Source: Niallia circulans NBRC 13626 (GTDB lineage Bacteria > Bacillota > Bacilli > Bacillales > Cytobacillaceae). From it: a stretch of DNA of 64,000 nt. The position numbers and the translations under genes were made by a program. Positions within the stretch are counted from its first letter, which is position 1. Each line of letters opens with the position of its first letter. The notes below the pieces were generated by a model. It searched no databases and was not told the DNA's origin. It worked only from the letters and a program-made list of their open reading frames with translations. Shown piece by piece: positions 28,162 through 37,226 of the stretch. The stretch covers positions 27,417 to 91,416 of the forward strand of contig NZ_BCVE01000018.1 in assembly GCF_001591585.1 (NCBI RefSeq), in the 5' to 3' direction.

Positions 28162-28818
28162 GTGAACTCATTTTTAATGTTTTTAGTACGAACAGGCATT
28201 TCTTTTCCTGTAGGTGCTTTAACATGGCTAATCAGTTATGTGGCATTTGACCAATATTTTATCCTATCTGTTCTATATGGAGCTGCGGCAACGGGAGTTT
28301 CTTATTTCATCACAGATGGAGTAATTAAACATCAATTAATGGTAAGGCAAGGTTTATCAAGAAAAGAATATAAATTTATTCAAACACAGCTAAAGGAAGC
28401 GAATGAGAAAATTAGTCGATTAAATCGACATGTTTTTGCTATCCGTCACTTTCCTTCTTTTAAGCAAAGAATCGATTTAATGAGAGTAACAAAGAAAATC
28501 TACCGATTAACAAAGGAAGAGCCGCGCCGTTTCTATAAAGCAGAGAAATTCTATTATTCGCATTTAGATTCATTAGTGGAAATCGCAGAAAAGTATGCCC
28601 TTTTATCTGCCCAGCCGAAGAAAAACAGAGCACTGCAGGCAACTTTAAATGATACAAGAAGAACATTAGAGCAGCTTTCTAGAACGCTGGAAGACGATCT
28701 TCATGGCATCCTATCAGATGATATTGATGATCTGCATTTTGAATTAGATGTAGTAAAGCATATTTCTAATAAGGAGAAGGACACTGATTTGTTAGATGAA
28801 AGCAGGCGGACTAAATGA
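28162..28818 (+). CDS. xpaC: XpaC, 5-bromo-4-chloroindolyl phosphate hydrolysis family protein
   Basis: This is a 218-residue membrane-anchored protein. Start GTG 28162 is chosen because AGGAG lies nine bases upstream and the longer version would begin inside the promoter. Two hydrophobic segments (about 3-22 and 28-55) precede a basic helical cytosolic part (KEYKFIQTQLKEANEKISRLNRHVF, then LMRVTKKIYRLTKEEPRRFYKAEKFYYSHLDSLVEIAEKY). The B. subtilis protein is 204 residues; its name comes from an assay phenotype and its real role is unknown. It overlaps telA by 4 bp. A SigW promoter suggests a role in envelope stress or membrane-active compounds. Confidence 0.85.
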   Translation: MNSFLMFLVRTGISFPVGALTWLISYVAFDQYFILSVLYGAAATGVSYFITDGVIKHQLMVRQGLSRKEYKFIQTQLKEANEKISRLNRHVFAIRHFPSFKQRIDLMRVTKKIYRLTKEEPRRFYKAEKFYYSHLDSLVEIAEKYALLSAQPKKNRALQATLNDTRRTLEQLSRTLEDDLHGILSDDIDDLHFELDVVKHISNKEKDTDLLDESRRTK

Positions 28819-29951
28819 CAGATGAACGACAAATGAAAAACATTACAGATGATTATTTCTCCGATCCTTTAGGAGAAAGCAATAATTTGTTCATGCAAAA
28901 AGGCGAAACAGCTGAAACTGTTCGCCTTATTGATGTTTTATCTCCAGAAAATCAAAAACGAGCATATGAACTAGCCAATAAACTAGATCCAACCAATCAC
29001 CGTACGATGATTGCTTACGGGGCAGCAGCGCAGAAAAAATTACTTTCTTTTTCCCATACAATGATTGAGCATGTGCAGCGCAAAGATGTTGGGGAAGTCG
29101 GGGATATCGTTAGTGATTTAATGGAAAAATTAAATGAAATCAATCCTGATGAATTACGAGTAGAAAAGAAGGGCTTTTTCCGCCGATTATTTAGCAAGCC
29201 TTCCAAAAGTGTCCATGAAGTTCTATCAAATTATCAAAAGGCAAGTGCCCAAATAGATCGGATGAGTGTGCGTCTCGAACGCAGTAAAAACGTATTGACT
29301 GCAGATATTCATTTATTAGAACAGCTTTATGAACATAATAAAACTTATTTTGAAGATTTAAATGTATATATTGCTGCAGCAGAAATGAAATACGAAGAAA
29401 TGACGAAAAAGCTTATTCCGGAGCAAAAAAAACTTGCAGAAGAGTCCGGTGATCGAATGAAACTGCAAGAGGTAAATGATTTAATTCATTTTGCGGAATT
29501 ACTAGAAAAACGTATTTATGATTTAAAAGTCAGTAGAGAAATTACCATACAAACAGCTCCACAAATCCGTTTGATTCAACATACGAACCGTACAGTTATT
29601 GATAAAATCCAGTCGTCGATCATGACATCAATCCCATTATGGAGAAACCAAGTTTCCATTGCTTTAACGCTTTTAAGGCAGCGTCATGCGATTGAAACAC
29701 AAGCAAAACTGAATACAAGCAGAATGGATGCCAACGTAAAAGAGATGGCACAAATTGCCCAGGAAAACCGTCCCGCAATGGTCGAAATCGATTCGCTAAA
29801 AGAAACACAGCATAAACTGATGAGCTCATTAGAAGAGACACTACATATCCAAGAAGAAGGAAAACAGAAACGTAATCAAGCAGAACAAGAGATTACGGAA
29901 AGAGAAGGTAATTTAAAACAAGTGTTAGATACGGTTGACAGTAGGTATTAA
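28815..29951 (+). CDS. telA: TelA/YaaN toxic anion resistance family protein
   Basis: This is a 378-residue soluble, largely helical coiled-coil protein. Typical TelA blocks are RAYELANKLDPTNHRTMIAYGAAAQKKLLSFSHTMIEHVQ, KGFFRRLFSKPSKSVHEVLSNYQKASAQIDRM, and SIPLWRNQVSIALTLLRQRHAIETQ. Proteins of this family are linked to tellurite and membrane-active antimicrobial tolerance, though the mechanism is not known. It is translationally coupled to xpaC (ATGA overlap) and expected to be under the same SigW promoter. A bidirectional terminator separates it from queT. Confidence 0.9.
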   Translation: MTDERQMKNITDDYFSDPLGESNNLFMQKGETAETVRLIDVLSPENQKRAYELANKLDPTNHRTMIAYGAAAQKKLLSFSHTMIEHVQRKDVGEVGDIVSDLMEKLNEINPDELRVEKKGFFRRLFSKPSKSVHEVLSNYQKASAQIDRMSVRLERSKNVLTADIHLLEQLYEHNKTYFEDLNVYIAAAEMKYEEMTKKLIPEQKKLAEESGDRMKLQEVNDLIHFAELLEKRIYDLKVSREITIQTAPQIRLIQHTNRTVIDKIQSSIMTSIPLWRNQVSIALTLLRQRHAIETQAKLNTSRMDANVKEMAQIAQENRPAMVEIDSLKETQHKLMSSLEETLHIQEEGKQKRNQAEQEITEREGNLKQVLDTVDSRY

Positions 29952-29984
29952 AAAAAGGCTGAAAGAATTCAGCCTTTTTTTAAT
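29950..29984. terminator. Bidirectional terminator between telA and queT
   Basis: AAAAAAAGGCTGAA pairs with TTCAGCCTTTTTTT around a very short loop, with A and T runs on either side for both strands. Confidence 0.93.
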
Positions 29985-29992
29985 ACCATTTT

Positions 29993-30481
29993 TTAATCCA
30001 TTAACTTCCCAAAGGAAATACGTTTATTTAAGAAATGCATAATAGGTATACCGATTGCCATGACAACAAATTCACCAATAGCTGTTGTTCCCCAAGTGAT
30101 TAAGAAAGGGAACCCAAGTGCAAGATGCAATTGATAGGCAATAATAAACATATTAAAGGTAAATACAAGAGTATTAATAATCATTCGTAGAAGATGACTT
30201 TTAACAAACTTGCTTATACCAATTGTGATTAACAAGCAAATAATAGAATGAGCAACTCCGAAAGTTAAATCATATAACTTAATAGTTGAAAGGAATAAGT
30301 TTGCTAAAAATACTCCTACTACAATTCCATAAATATATTTTTTGTTAAATACAACAAGATGATTAAATAATTCCGAAACACGATATTGAATGCTGCCAAA
30401 AGCAATCGGCGCAATCGCAATCGTAACAGCGACATACAATGCAGCCACTAAACCGTTCATCGCAAGTGTTTTTGTTTTCAT
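29993..30481 (-). CDS. queT: QueT, queuosine precursor ECF transporter substrate-binding subunit
   Basis: This is a 162-residue membrane protein with about five to six helices, beginning MKTKTLAMNGLVAALYVAVTIAIAPIAFGSIQYRVSELFNHL, the family hallmark. It is the S component that binds preQ1 or preQ0 and uses the shared ECF energising module, which is not encoded here. A preQ1 class I riboswitch lies directly in front of its ribosome binding site GGGAGAG, which both supports the assignment and gives its regulation. It is transcribed toward telA. Confidence 0.95.
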   Translation of the reverse strand: MKTKTLAMNGLVAALYVAVTIAIAPIAFGSIQYRVSELFNHLVVFNKKYIYGIVVGVFLANLFLSTIKLYDLTFGVAHSIICLLITIGISKFVKSHLLRMIINTLVFTFNMFIIAYQLHLALGFPFLITWGTTAIGEFVVMAIGIPIMHFLNKRISFGKLMD

Positions 30482-30493
30482 TTTTTCTCTCCC

Positions 30494-30528
30494 TTAGTTT
30501 TTTTACGTGGGATGGTCTCGAACCACGT
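30494..30528 (-). promoter_or_regulatory. preQ1 class I riboswitch of queT
   Basis: Read on the minus strand, ACGTGG pairs with CCACGT to form P1 around a short C/U-rich loop region containing TTCGAGACC, followed by the A-rich tail TAAAAAAACTAAGG that runs into the Shine-Dalgarno GGGAGAG. This is the compact preQ1-I H-type pseudoknot design. Ligand binding should bury the ribosome binding site and reduce QueT synthesis. Confidence 0.88.
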
Positions 30529-30555
30529 TATCCAATAACTTTCACACAATAAGTT

Positions 30556-30585
30556 ATCATATAATAGGAGGTCTATGTTCGTCAA
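30556..30585 (-). promoter_or_regulatory. Promoter of queT
   Basis: On the minus strand TTGACG (30585-30580) and TATGAT (30561-30556) are 18 bases apart, upstream of the riboswitch. On the plus strand the same region carries AGGAGG followed by a 24-codon frame (30575-30649); I do not call it a gene. The rest of 30586-30809 shows no gene. Confidence 0.6.
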
Positions 30586-30809
30586 TGGAATTTTATCCCG
30601 TGATGAGATAAGGTCAGGTGTTAAAGAAGAAGTAAAGAAGAAATTGTAAGTTATTGTATAATTAAGATTAAGTTACCTTTTATTAGACTGATATAGTTAT
30701 ATAAATGGTACGTAAGAATAGCGGATGGTAGCCCGCTAAATGTAGCAATTTTAATTTTGGAGATAAGATGCGATATGCTCTTTTTTAATGACCAAAGGTG
30801 GGATAAAGA

Positions 30810-31358
30810 TTGCATAACAAACAGTGGAGTAAAGTAAAGAAGAAATTAGAAAGTTATATTTGCCATTGTCTAAAAAATAGAGTTGATTTTTATTTAACAA
30901 ATTACCGTCGAACTCATGATCAAACAGGAAGAGCTTTTATAATTGTCGATAATAAAGAGGTTTTAAACATGTGCAGTATCATAGCAGAAAAGGCAGTTGT
31001 TAAAAAAGAAGATGAAATTAGAAATACCCAAAATATTAGATATGATGTTGATAACTATGAGCAAAATAGAGATATTCAAAGACAAGCAGCGGAACTAGTT
31101 ATGGCGGAAGGGATTTTTGCTCAATATGATTTCTTCGATGCTGTTGAGGAATTTCTCCGATTGCCAATAGAACTAGCTTTAAAGTCAGATAATATGGTAA
31201 TTAAAATTCTTTCCTTAATAGATAGAAGAGTCGGAAAAAGAACACTGCAAAAAATAAAAGATTCGATACATGAGGAAAAAGACATTGTACAATATTTCTT
31301 TCAACTAAGATATGAAGCAGAGGGGCTGAAGAAAAAATATTTATATGCAAGAGACTAA
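30810..31358 (+). CDS. SF0329-family protein of unknown function
   Basis: This is a 182-residue cytosolic protein started by TTG 30810 with AGGTGGGAT upstream. It matches the pattern I remember for SF0329-family proteins: WSKVKKKLESYICHCLKNRVDF near the start, YRRTHDQTGRAFIIVDNKEVLNMCS, and a C-terminal LKSDNMVIKILSLIDRRVGKRTLQKI. No catalytic or binding motif can be named. It appears monocistronic; the 215 bp downstream hold no other gene. Confidence 0.75.
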   Translation: MHNKQWSKVKKKLESYICHCLKNRVDFYLTNYRRTHDQTGRAFIIVDNKEVLNMCSIIAEKAVVKKEDEIRNTQNIRYDVDNYEQNRDIQRQAAELVMAEGIFAQYDFFDAVEEFLRLPIELALKSDNMVIKILSLIDRRVGKRTLQKIKDSIHEEKDIVQYFFQLRYEAEGLKKKYLYARD

Positions 31359-31573
31359 TAGGAACAGAGAATCCGCCTCTATTCCCACAAACAAGCAGAA
31401 AAGCAACAGAGCCGAATCCCCTGCCCCCCAAAAACAAAATTGTAAAATCTATAAAAAAATTTCTCCCTGACTTCTTCCTGACACATAACTCTTTTATTCT
31501 ATTACTTGTAAACAGCAAGACAATGAATCAAGTAAATTCATTAAAATAGAATAGAAAGAGGTTGAAGCAAAAA

Positions 31574-32584
31574 ATGAAGAAAAGTATAAAGAAGTGGATT
31601 ATTAGTGGAGTAACAGTTTTGGTAATAGGGACGGGGATTGGCTCTTATTATTATTTTAGCAATGATAATCAAACCGAAGTAAGAGCACAGGCTAGAACGC
31701 AGACAGCAACAGCAGAAGCTGGTGATGTTGAAATAGAGGTCAGTGGTACTGGAAGCATTGCAGCTATCAATAAAGAGACTTTCACTGCTGAAGGGAATGC
31801 AACGGTAGACGAGGTATTAGTCGAAGCAGGGGATAAGGTGGAAAAAGGCGATGAGCTAGTAACGTTCGAGAATGATACACTCGACCCAATTGTTGCAACT
31901 TTTTCTGGTGAAATCACAGCCCTAAATGTAGAGGAAGATGGCAATGTATCAATGGGAACAGAAATCGTTACCGTTACAGATTATGACAATCTAGAAATGG
32001 TAGTAAACGTAGATGAATTAGATATTTCGAAAGTAAAGGCTGGACAAGCTGTTAATGTAAAAGTGAGTGCACTGGAAGATAAAGAGTTTACTGGAAAAGT
32101 TACGAGTGTAGCAAAAGAAGCAAACAGTGACAGTACTAGTGTCGCAAAATATGCGGTTGCGGTGAAAATAACTAAGCCAAGTGGATTGCTGGTTGGGATG
32201 ACAGCAGAAGCTACTATCACAACGGATAAAGCGGAAGATGTCGTGACGGTTCCTGTAGAAGCTGTACAAAAGGAAAATGATGAATATTATGTTCTAGTAG
32301 CAAATGGCACAAACACGAATGAGGATGACACAAAGGAAACTGCCTCAACAAAACAAACGGTGGAAGTAGGATTACAAAATACTGAAGTTGCGGAGATTAA
32401 AAGTGGTTTAGAGGAAGGCACAACGGTAGTACTGCCAACATTTGAGTCATCAAGTGATAGTGAAGCACAAGGAATGTTCCCAGGTGGAGGCCAAATGCCA
32501 AATGGCGAAGGTAGAGGGCAAATGCCTGGAGGAGGCCAAGGCGGAGGAATGCCTGCCGGTGGGTTTGGAGGTAGAAATGAATGA
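31574..32584 (+). CDS. HlyD/MacA-type efflux adaptor protein
   Basis: This is a 336-residue membrane-fusion protein with an N-terminal anchor (WIISGVTVLVIGTGIGSYYYF). It then has a lipoyl-like half (GNATVDEVLVEAGDKVEKGDELVTF and FSGEITALNVEEDG), a beta-barrel part, and a tail of about 40 residues rich in Gly, Met and Pro (MFPGGGQMPNGEG). Such proteins work with MacB-type ATPase and permease genes, which follow with 4-bp overlaps. B. subtilis YknX is the nearest named relative in layout, but a yknW-like gene is missing. The start may be TTG 31562 or ATG 31574; I prefer the ATG. Confidence 0.88.
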   Translation: MKKSIKKWIISGVTVLVIGTGIGSYYYFSNDNQTEVRAQARTQTATAEAGDVEIEVSGTGSIAAINKETFTAEGNATVDEVLVEAGDKVEKGDELVTFENDTLDPIVATFSGEITALNVEEDGNVSMGTEIVTVTDYDNLEMVVNVDELDISKVKAGQAVNVKVSALEDKEFTGKVTSVAKEANSDSTSVAKYAVAVKITKPSGLLVGMTAEATITTDKAEDVVTVPVEAVQKENDEYYVLVANGTNTNEDDTKETASTKQTVEVGLQNTEVAEIKSGLEEGTTVVLPTFESSSDSEAQGMFPGGGQMPNGEGRGQMPGGGQGGGMPAGGFGGRNE

Positions 32585-33282
32585 TAGAACAGCATGCAAT
32601 TGTCGAAATAAAGAATGTCAAAAAGGAATATACACTTGGAGGAGAGACCGTTACGGCATTGGATAATGTAAGCTTTACTGTCAATAAAGGGGATTTTATT
32701 GCTATCATTGGGCCGTCTGGTTCAGGTAAATCAACGTTAATGAATATGATCGGTTGCTTGGATACCCCTGATTCTGGTGAATATTATTTGGACGGTCAAA
32801 ATGTTTTTTCGTTAAAAAGCAAACAGTTAGCAGAAGTGAGAAATCATAAGATTGGCTTTATTTTTCAATCCTTTAACCTGCTAACAAAACAGTCTGCCTT
32901 TGAAAATGTGGAGCTGCCCTTGGTTTATCGAGGAATCGGAAGTAAGGAAAGAAAAGAAATTGCCATGCAGGCATTGAAAAAAGTAGGATTACTGGAAAGA
33001 GCGGGACATAAACCAACAGAATTATCTGGTGGACAGCAACAGCGCGTGGCCATTGCCCGAGCTCTTGCGGGGAATCCGCCAATCCTGCTTGCTGATGAGC
33101 CGACTGGAGCGTTAGACAGTAAGACAGGAGTCGAGGTAATGAATTTAATGAAAGACCTAAATAGACAAGGACATACCATAATTTTAATCACCCATGATTT
33201 ACAAATCGCTAAACAGGCTAAGCGAGTTATTCGCATTCAAGATGGTCGCCTAGCAGAGACAAAGGAGGTAGTTGTCTCTTGA
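32581..33282 (+). CDS. MacB-type ABC transporter ATPase
   Basis: This is a 233-residue ATPase. Walker A is GPSGSGKST, the Q-loop region is [10 protein letters not shown], the signature is [15 protein letters not shown], Walker B is [12 protein letters not shown], and the H-loop is ILITHD. It is of the LolD/MacB/YknY class that powers mechanotransmission rather than transport through the membrane. The gene overlaps both neighbours by 4 bp, and GGAGGT is inside the end of the adaptor gene. Confidence 0.93.
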   Translation: MIEQHAIVEIKNVKKEYTLGGETVTALDNVSFTVNKGDFIAIIGPSGSGKSTLMNMIGCLDTPDSGEYYLDGQNVFSLKSKQLAEVRNHKIGFIFQSFNLLTKQSAFENVELPLVYRGIGSKERKEIAMQALKKVGLLERAGHKPTELSGGQQQRVAIARALAGNPPILLADEPTGALDSKTGVEVMNLMKDLNRQGHTIILITHDLQIAKQAKRVIRIQDGRLAETKEVVVS

Positions 33283-34457
33283 AATTAGGACAAGCAATCA
33301 AGATAGCTTTTAAAAATATAGCAATGAATAAATTAAGAGCAGTGCTTACCATGCTGGGTATTATCATTGGTGTGGCAGCGGTTATTGCTTTAACCTCATT
33401 AGGAATGGGAGCCTCCAATTCTGTTTCCGATGACATTGCCAGCTTAGGAACGACAACAGTTTCTGTGAATTTATCGGGAAACTCTAGTGAGGAAGAGGTT
33501 GTTGATTATGATGAATTAATGGCATTTGCGGAATATGACGAAGTAAAGGCTGTTTCACCAACAGTGACAACATCCAGTACGCTTAAAAATGGAACGACAT
33601 CAAGCTCTGGAGTTACTGTTACAGGTGTTACTACTTCTTATGAAGAGGTACAGGATATTACTTTACAGTCCGGAAGAAATGTCATGGACATTGACTTGGA
33701 TAATCGCAATAAAGTAGTGGTGCTGGGGGATAATGTAGCATCCGAGTTATTTGGATTTACAAATCCAGTCGATAAAACCGTTCAAATTGATGGAACAACA
33801 TTTAAAGTAATCGGAGTACTTGCTGAAAAAGGGGAAGAGTTAACTGGATCTGTAGATGATTCTGTTCTCATTCCATTTACAACAGCACAACGCTTTATCG
33901 GTCAAACCTATGTAACTTCAGCAACAGTGCTTATGACGGATGAGGATTCAGTTGAAATGGGAATGGCAAAAATGAAGCAAGAATTATACAATCAGTTTGA
34001 TGGAGATGAAACTTCTTATTCTGTGCGAAATCAATCATCTGTATCGGAGGCTCTCGATTCGGTTTCCAATACGATGACATTGTTATTAGCCGGCATAGCC
34101 AGCATTTCCTTAATCGTTGGTGGAATCGGAATTATGAATATCATGCTTGTTTCGGTTACAGAAAGAACAAGGGAAATTGGGATTAGAAAAGCGATAGGTG
34201 CTCGGAAAAAAGATATCATGCTCCAATTTTTAATTGAAGCCATTGTACTTAGTGCATTAGGCGGAATTTTAGGAGCAGCTATTGGAATCGCTAGTGCAGA
34301 CATATTGTCGAGCACATTAGAAATGACTTCCCAGATTACTTGGTGGATCGTCGGTGGTTCCGTTAGTTTCTCTGTATTAATTGGCATTATCTTTGGGATT
34401 TTTCCAGCGAACAAAGCATCTAACTTAAGTCCCCTTGAAGCATTAAGATATCAATAA
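33279..34457 (+). CDS. MacB-type ABC transporter permease (FtsX-like)
   Basis: This is a 392-residue permease starting at TTG 33279, overlapping the ATPase stop. TM1 ([26 protein letters not shown]) is followed by a large extracellular MacB_PCD domain (about 45-265) and three C-terminal helices with the family segment [30 protein letters not shown]. It completes a tripartite MacA-MacB-type efflux system. The likely substrates are antimicrobial peptides or similar amphiphiles, based on family knowledge only. Confidence 0.92.
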   Translation: MKLGQAIKIAFKNIAMNKLRAVLTMLGIIIGVAAVIALTSLGMGASNSVSDDIASLGTTTVSVNLSGNSSEEEVVDYDELMAFAEYDEVKAVSPTVTTSSTLKNGTTSSSGVTVTGVTTSYEEVQDITLQSGRNVMDIDLDNRNKVVVLGDNVASELFGFTNPVDKTVQIDGTTFKVIGVLAEKGEELTGSVDDSVLIPFTTAQRFIGQTYVTSATVLMTDEDSVEMGMAKMKQELYNQFDGDETSYSVRNQSSVSEALDSVSNTMTLLLAGIASISLIVGGIGIMNIMLVSVTERTREIGIRKAIGARKKDIMLQFLIEAIVLSALGGILGAAIGIASADILSSTLEMTSQITWWIVGGSVSFSVLIGIIFGIFPANKASNLSPLEALRYQ

Positions 34458-34464
34458 GAGGAGT

Positions 34465-34497
34465 AGATCAGCTGGATAGAAGGCTGATCTATTTTTT
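34465..34497 (+). terminator. Terminator between efflux genes and two-component genes
   Basis: AGATCAGC pairs with GCTGATCT around a 10-base loop, then ATTTTTT. The downstream regulator probably has its own promoter or relies on read-through. Confidence 0.85.
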
Positions 34498-34559
34498 CTC
34501 CTGATAATTATCGGTATAATGGATTTCATTAGTAAAAAATAAAGCATAAGGAAAAGATG

Positions 34560-35249
34560 ATGAAAAAGATTCTAATTGTGGAAGATGAACTAGCAATTTC
34601 TATGGTTTTAGGAGCATATTTAGAAAATGCAGGCTATGATGTAGATTATGCTTATAATGGAGAAGAGGCTTTACAGAAGCTAGAGGAAGAAACTCCTGCC
34701 CTTATTCTATTAGATATTATGATGCCATATGTAGATGGCTGGAGCGTTCTTTCGTTTATTCGTAAGAAATCGGCATGTCCTGTTATTATGCTTACAGCTT
34801 TATCAGATACAGAGCAAAAACTAAAAGGGTTTGAAAATGGAGCGGATGATTATATTACCAAGCCGTTTGTAGGGGAGGAAGTCATCGCCCGTGTCCAAGC
34901 GGTACTAAGAAGATCCTCCCATTATCAAGAAGATGAGCGAGTGAAATACTATGGCGATTTAAAAATAAATTATGTCTCCCATCAAGTTTTTCTTAATGGA
35001 ATTGAGGTTCCCTTCACTCCGCGAGATCTTTCTGTCTTTCTCTTTTTAGCAAGCAATCCAAATCAAACATTTACAAGGGATCAGCTTCTGGATCATGTAT
35101 GGGGAAATGACTATGATGGAAGTGATCGGGCGGTTGATCTAGCGATTAAAAGAATAAGGAAATTATTAAATGGGTGGGATCCAAAAGATGGAGAAATTAA
35201 AACATTACGCGGATTGGGCTATCAATTTTATATTCAGGAAAAACAATAA
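34560..35249 (+). CDS. OmpR-family response regulator
   Basis: This is a 229-residue regulator with a receiver domain (ILIVEDELAIS; phospho-Asp in LILLDIMMPYVDGW; Lys in DDYITKPF) and a winged-helix DNA-binding domain (VPFTPRDLSVFLFLASNPNQTFTRDQLLDHVWG, and AIKRIRKLLN to TLRGLGYQF). Two ATG codons in tandem are possible; I use the second. It lies 100 bp after the MacB-type permease and overlaps the kinase gene, so the pair probably regulates the upstream efflux operon. Confidence 0.92.
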   Translation: MKKILIVEDELAISMVLGAYLENAGYDVDYAYNGEEALQKLEEETPALILLDIMMPYVDGWSVLSFIRKKSACPVIMLTALSDTEQKLKGFENGADDYITKPFVGEEVIARVQAVLRRSSHYQEDERVKYYGDLKINYVSHQVFLNGIEVPFTPRDLSVFLFLASNPNQTFTRDQLLDHVWGNDYDGSDRAVDLAIKRIRKLLNGWDPKDGEIKTLRGLGYQFYIQEKQ

Positions 35250-36672
35250 AGAAAAAACGCCTCTTCTATATTATTGGACAAAAAGATATTTGCTGACATT
35301 ATGTGGAGGTCTTTTGATTATCGGGATTATTTCAATTTTGTGGATTCGCCATAATGCTTTGGAAAATCGCTTAGAATTAACAAAATTAGTTGCCCAGGAA
35401 ATAGCGGAGCATGCTAATGAAATGGTAGAAGGCAGATTGAAGGATATTCGTCTGCCATTTTTGCAGGATAGACAGAAGTTTATCAATGAAGGGCAGCCAT
35501 TAGATGTTTTTCTAAAAGATGCTGCCGGTAATATACGCTCTATGAATCAGAACTTCCCACCAGACTCTCGCGAAAAACAGCAGCTAATTGAGTCTTTGCC
35601 CTTAGTCAGTGAATTAACGATTAAAAAGGTCACACTCTGGAATAATCAAAAAGCATCAGTTGTCATAGCACCTATTAGTAAGGATGGGACGCCAACAGGT
35701 TCAGTCTATATTATTCAGCCGCATAATCAGCTGCAGCATTTAAATAAGGAAGAATATCAATTACTGGGATTATTGCTTCTTAGTTTGGCGCTTCTAGGTT
35801 GGTTCGTTATTTATTCTTTATCTAAAAAGATGGCAAAGCCGGTTGAAGAGGTTGCCAACGCTGCTCAACAATTAATGAATGGTAACTATCACATTACATT
35901 AAATGAAGAAGTGCAGGAAAAAGAGTTATACCAATTGATGCTGTCTTTTAACGAAATGACTAAGCGGCTCTATGCATTGGAAAGTTTACGGACACAATTG
36001 CTCGCAGGAGTTACCCATGAATTAAAAACACCGATCACCTCTATCAGTGCTTTAATTCAAGCTGTCAATGACAATGTCATTCCAGAAAAGAAGAAAAGCC
36101 AATTTTTATCGATGAGTTTAAAGGAAGCTGGCAGACTGCAAAGCATGGTAGAGGATTTACTAGATTTTAATAGCTTTAGTGCTGGTTCAATTAAAGTGAA
36201 TAAGGAAAAGCTGAATGTACAGGCGACTTTAAAAGAAATTATTTATCAATGGGAAATTGTCCATATGGAGTCTTTGTCCTCTGCGAAACTTACCTTTATA
36301 AATCCAGAAAAGCCGATTTTTACCATGCTTGATAGTGTTCGTTTTCAACAAATTATCGTAAATTTATTAAATAATAGCATACATGCAATCAAGGGGAAGC
36401 AGGGTGGAAAAATAACAATCCGTTTAACCCATGATAATCAGAACATCAAAATTTTAGTAGAAGATAATGGCTATGGCATACCAGAAGAAGAACAGGCTTA
36501 TATTTTTGAACGATTTTATCGAGGGAAAAATAAGAAAGATATCGAGCGTGGTCTCGGCTTAGGATTGCCATATAGTCTTCTCCTCGCAAAAGCACAGGGA
36601 GGACATTTATCTTTACAAAATTCAGATGGTAGATCTACAATATTTCTATTACAATTTCCAATACTTACTTAA
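35188..36672 (+). CDS. Sensor histidine kinase (EnvZ/PhoR-like)
   Basis: This is a 494-residue kinase with TM1 (about 32-52), an extracellular sensor (about 53-180), TM2 (about 185-205), HAMP, HisKA (LLAGVTHELKTPITSISAL, His phospho-acceptor) and ATPase boxes (NNSIHAIKG, VEDNGYGIPEEE, GLGLGLPYS). The start is uncertain: ATG 35188 overlaps the regulator gene by 62 bp, but no better start with a ribosome binding site exists and GGGTGGG lies nine bases before it. It is the cognate partner of the preceding regulator. Confidence 0.88.
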   Translation: MEKLKHYADWAINFIFRKNNKEKTPLLYYWTKRYLLTLCGGLLIIGIISILWIRHNALENRLELTKLVAQEIAEHANEMVEGRLKDIRLPFLQDRQKFINEGQPLDVFLKDAAGNIRSMNQNFPPDSREKQQLIESLPLVSELTIKKVTLWNNQKASVVIAPISKDGTPTGSVYIIQPHNQLQHLNKEEYQLLGLLLLSLALLGWFVIYSLSKKMAKPVEEVANAAQQLMNGNYHITLNEEVQEKELYQLMLSFNEMTKRLYALESLRTQLLAGVTHELKTPITSISALIQAVNDNVIPEKKKSQFLSMSLKEAGRLQSMVEDLLDFNSFSAGSIKVNKEKLNVQATLKEIIYQWEIVHMESLSSAKLTFINPEKPIFTMLDSVRFQQIIVNLLNNSIHAIKGKQGGKITIRLTHDNQNIKILVEDNGYGIPEEEQAYIFERFYRGKNKKDIERGLGLGLPYSLLLAKAQGGHLSLQNSDGRSTIFLLQFPILT

Positions 36673-36691
36673 AAAAAGGGGGCTGTTCGGA

Positions 36692-37213
36692 ATGACAGTT
36701 CAAGAAGAAAAATATTGCAAGGAATCATTAGTAGTAAAAACAAGCCGAATATTCCCAATTGATACAAATAATCATAATTCCTTATTTGGTGGGAAACTGA
36801 TGAGTTATATAGATGACGTGGCCTCTATTTCTGCATCGAGACATTCAAGAAGCGATGTAGTCACAGCCTCAACGGACTCCGTTGATTTCCTGTTTCCTAT
36901 TCGCCCGACAGATTCCGTATGTCTAGAATCCTATGTTACACATACAGGAAAATCATCGATGGAAGTTTTTGTGAAGGTAATAGCAGAAAATTTAAAAACA
37001 GGGGAAAGAAAGCTTGCTGCTACGTCTTTTTTAACCTTTGTTGCATTAGATGAGAACGGCAAGCCAAGACGGGTTCCTAAAGTAATCCCCCAGTCCGAGG
37101 AAGAAACTATGCTTTATAACACAGCAGAACAACGCGTAAAAATCCGTAAAGATAGAAGAGAGCATAGTAAAGCATTTGCAAGTGTTATTAGTACAGATAT
37201 GCCTTGGGGATAA
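36692..37213 (+). CDS. Acyl-CoA thioesterase, YkhA type
   Basis: This is a 173-residue hot-dog fold thioesterase. Family motifs are TSRIFPIDTNNHNSLFGGKLMSYIDDVASISASRHSRSDVVTASTDSVDFLFPI and a C-terminal KTGERKLAATSFLTFVALDENGKP. The start ATG 36692 follows AAGGGGG and removes an extension that overlaps the kinase gene. It hydrolyses acyl-CoA thioesters; chain-length preference cannot be read here. The tandem repeat array begins directly after its stop codon. Confidence 0.92.
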   Translation: MTVQEEKYCKESLVVKTSRIFPIDTNNHNSLFGGKLMSYIDDVASISASRHSRSDVVTASTDSVDFLFPIRPTDSVCLESYVTHTGKSSMEVFVKVIAENLKTGERKLAATSFLTFVALDENGKPRRVPKVIPQSEEETMLYNTAEQRVKIRKDRREHSKAFASVISTDMPWG

Positions 37214-37226
37214 GTTGACCCTATTG

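Noticed and set aside
30586..30809. T-box or other riboswitch upstream of the SF0329-type gene
   Set aside because: No recognisable T-box, S-box or other conserved core.
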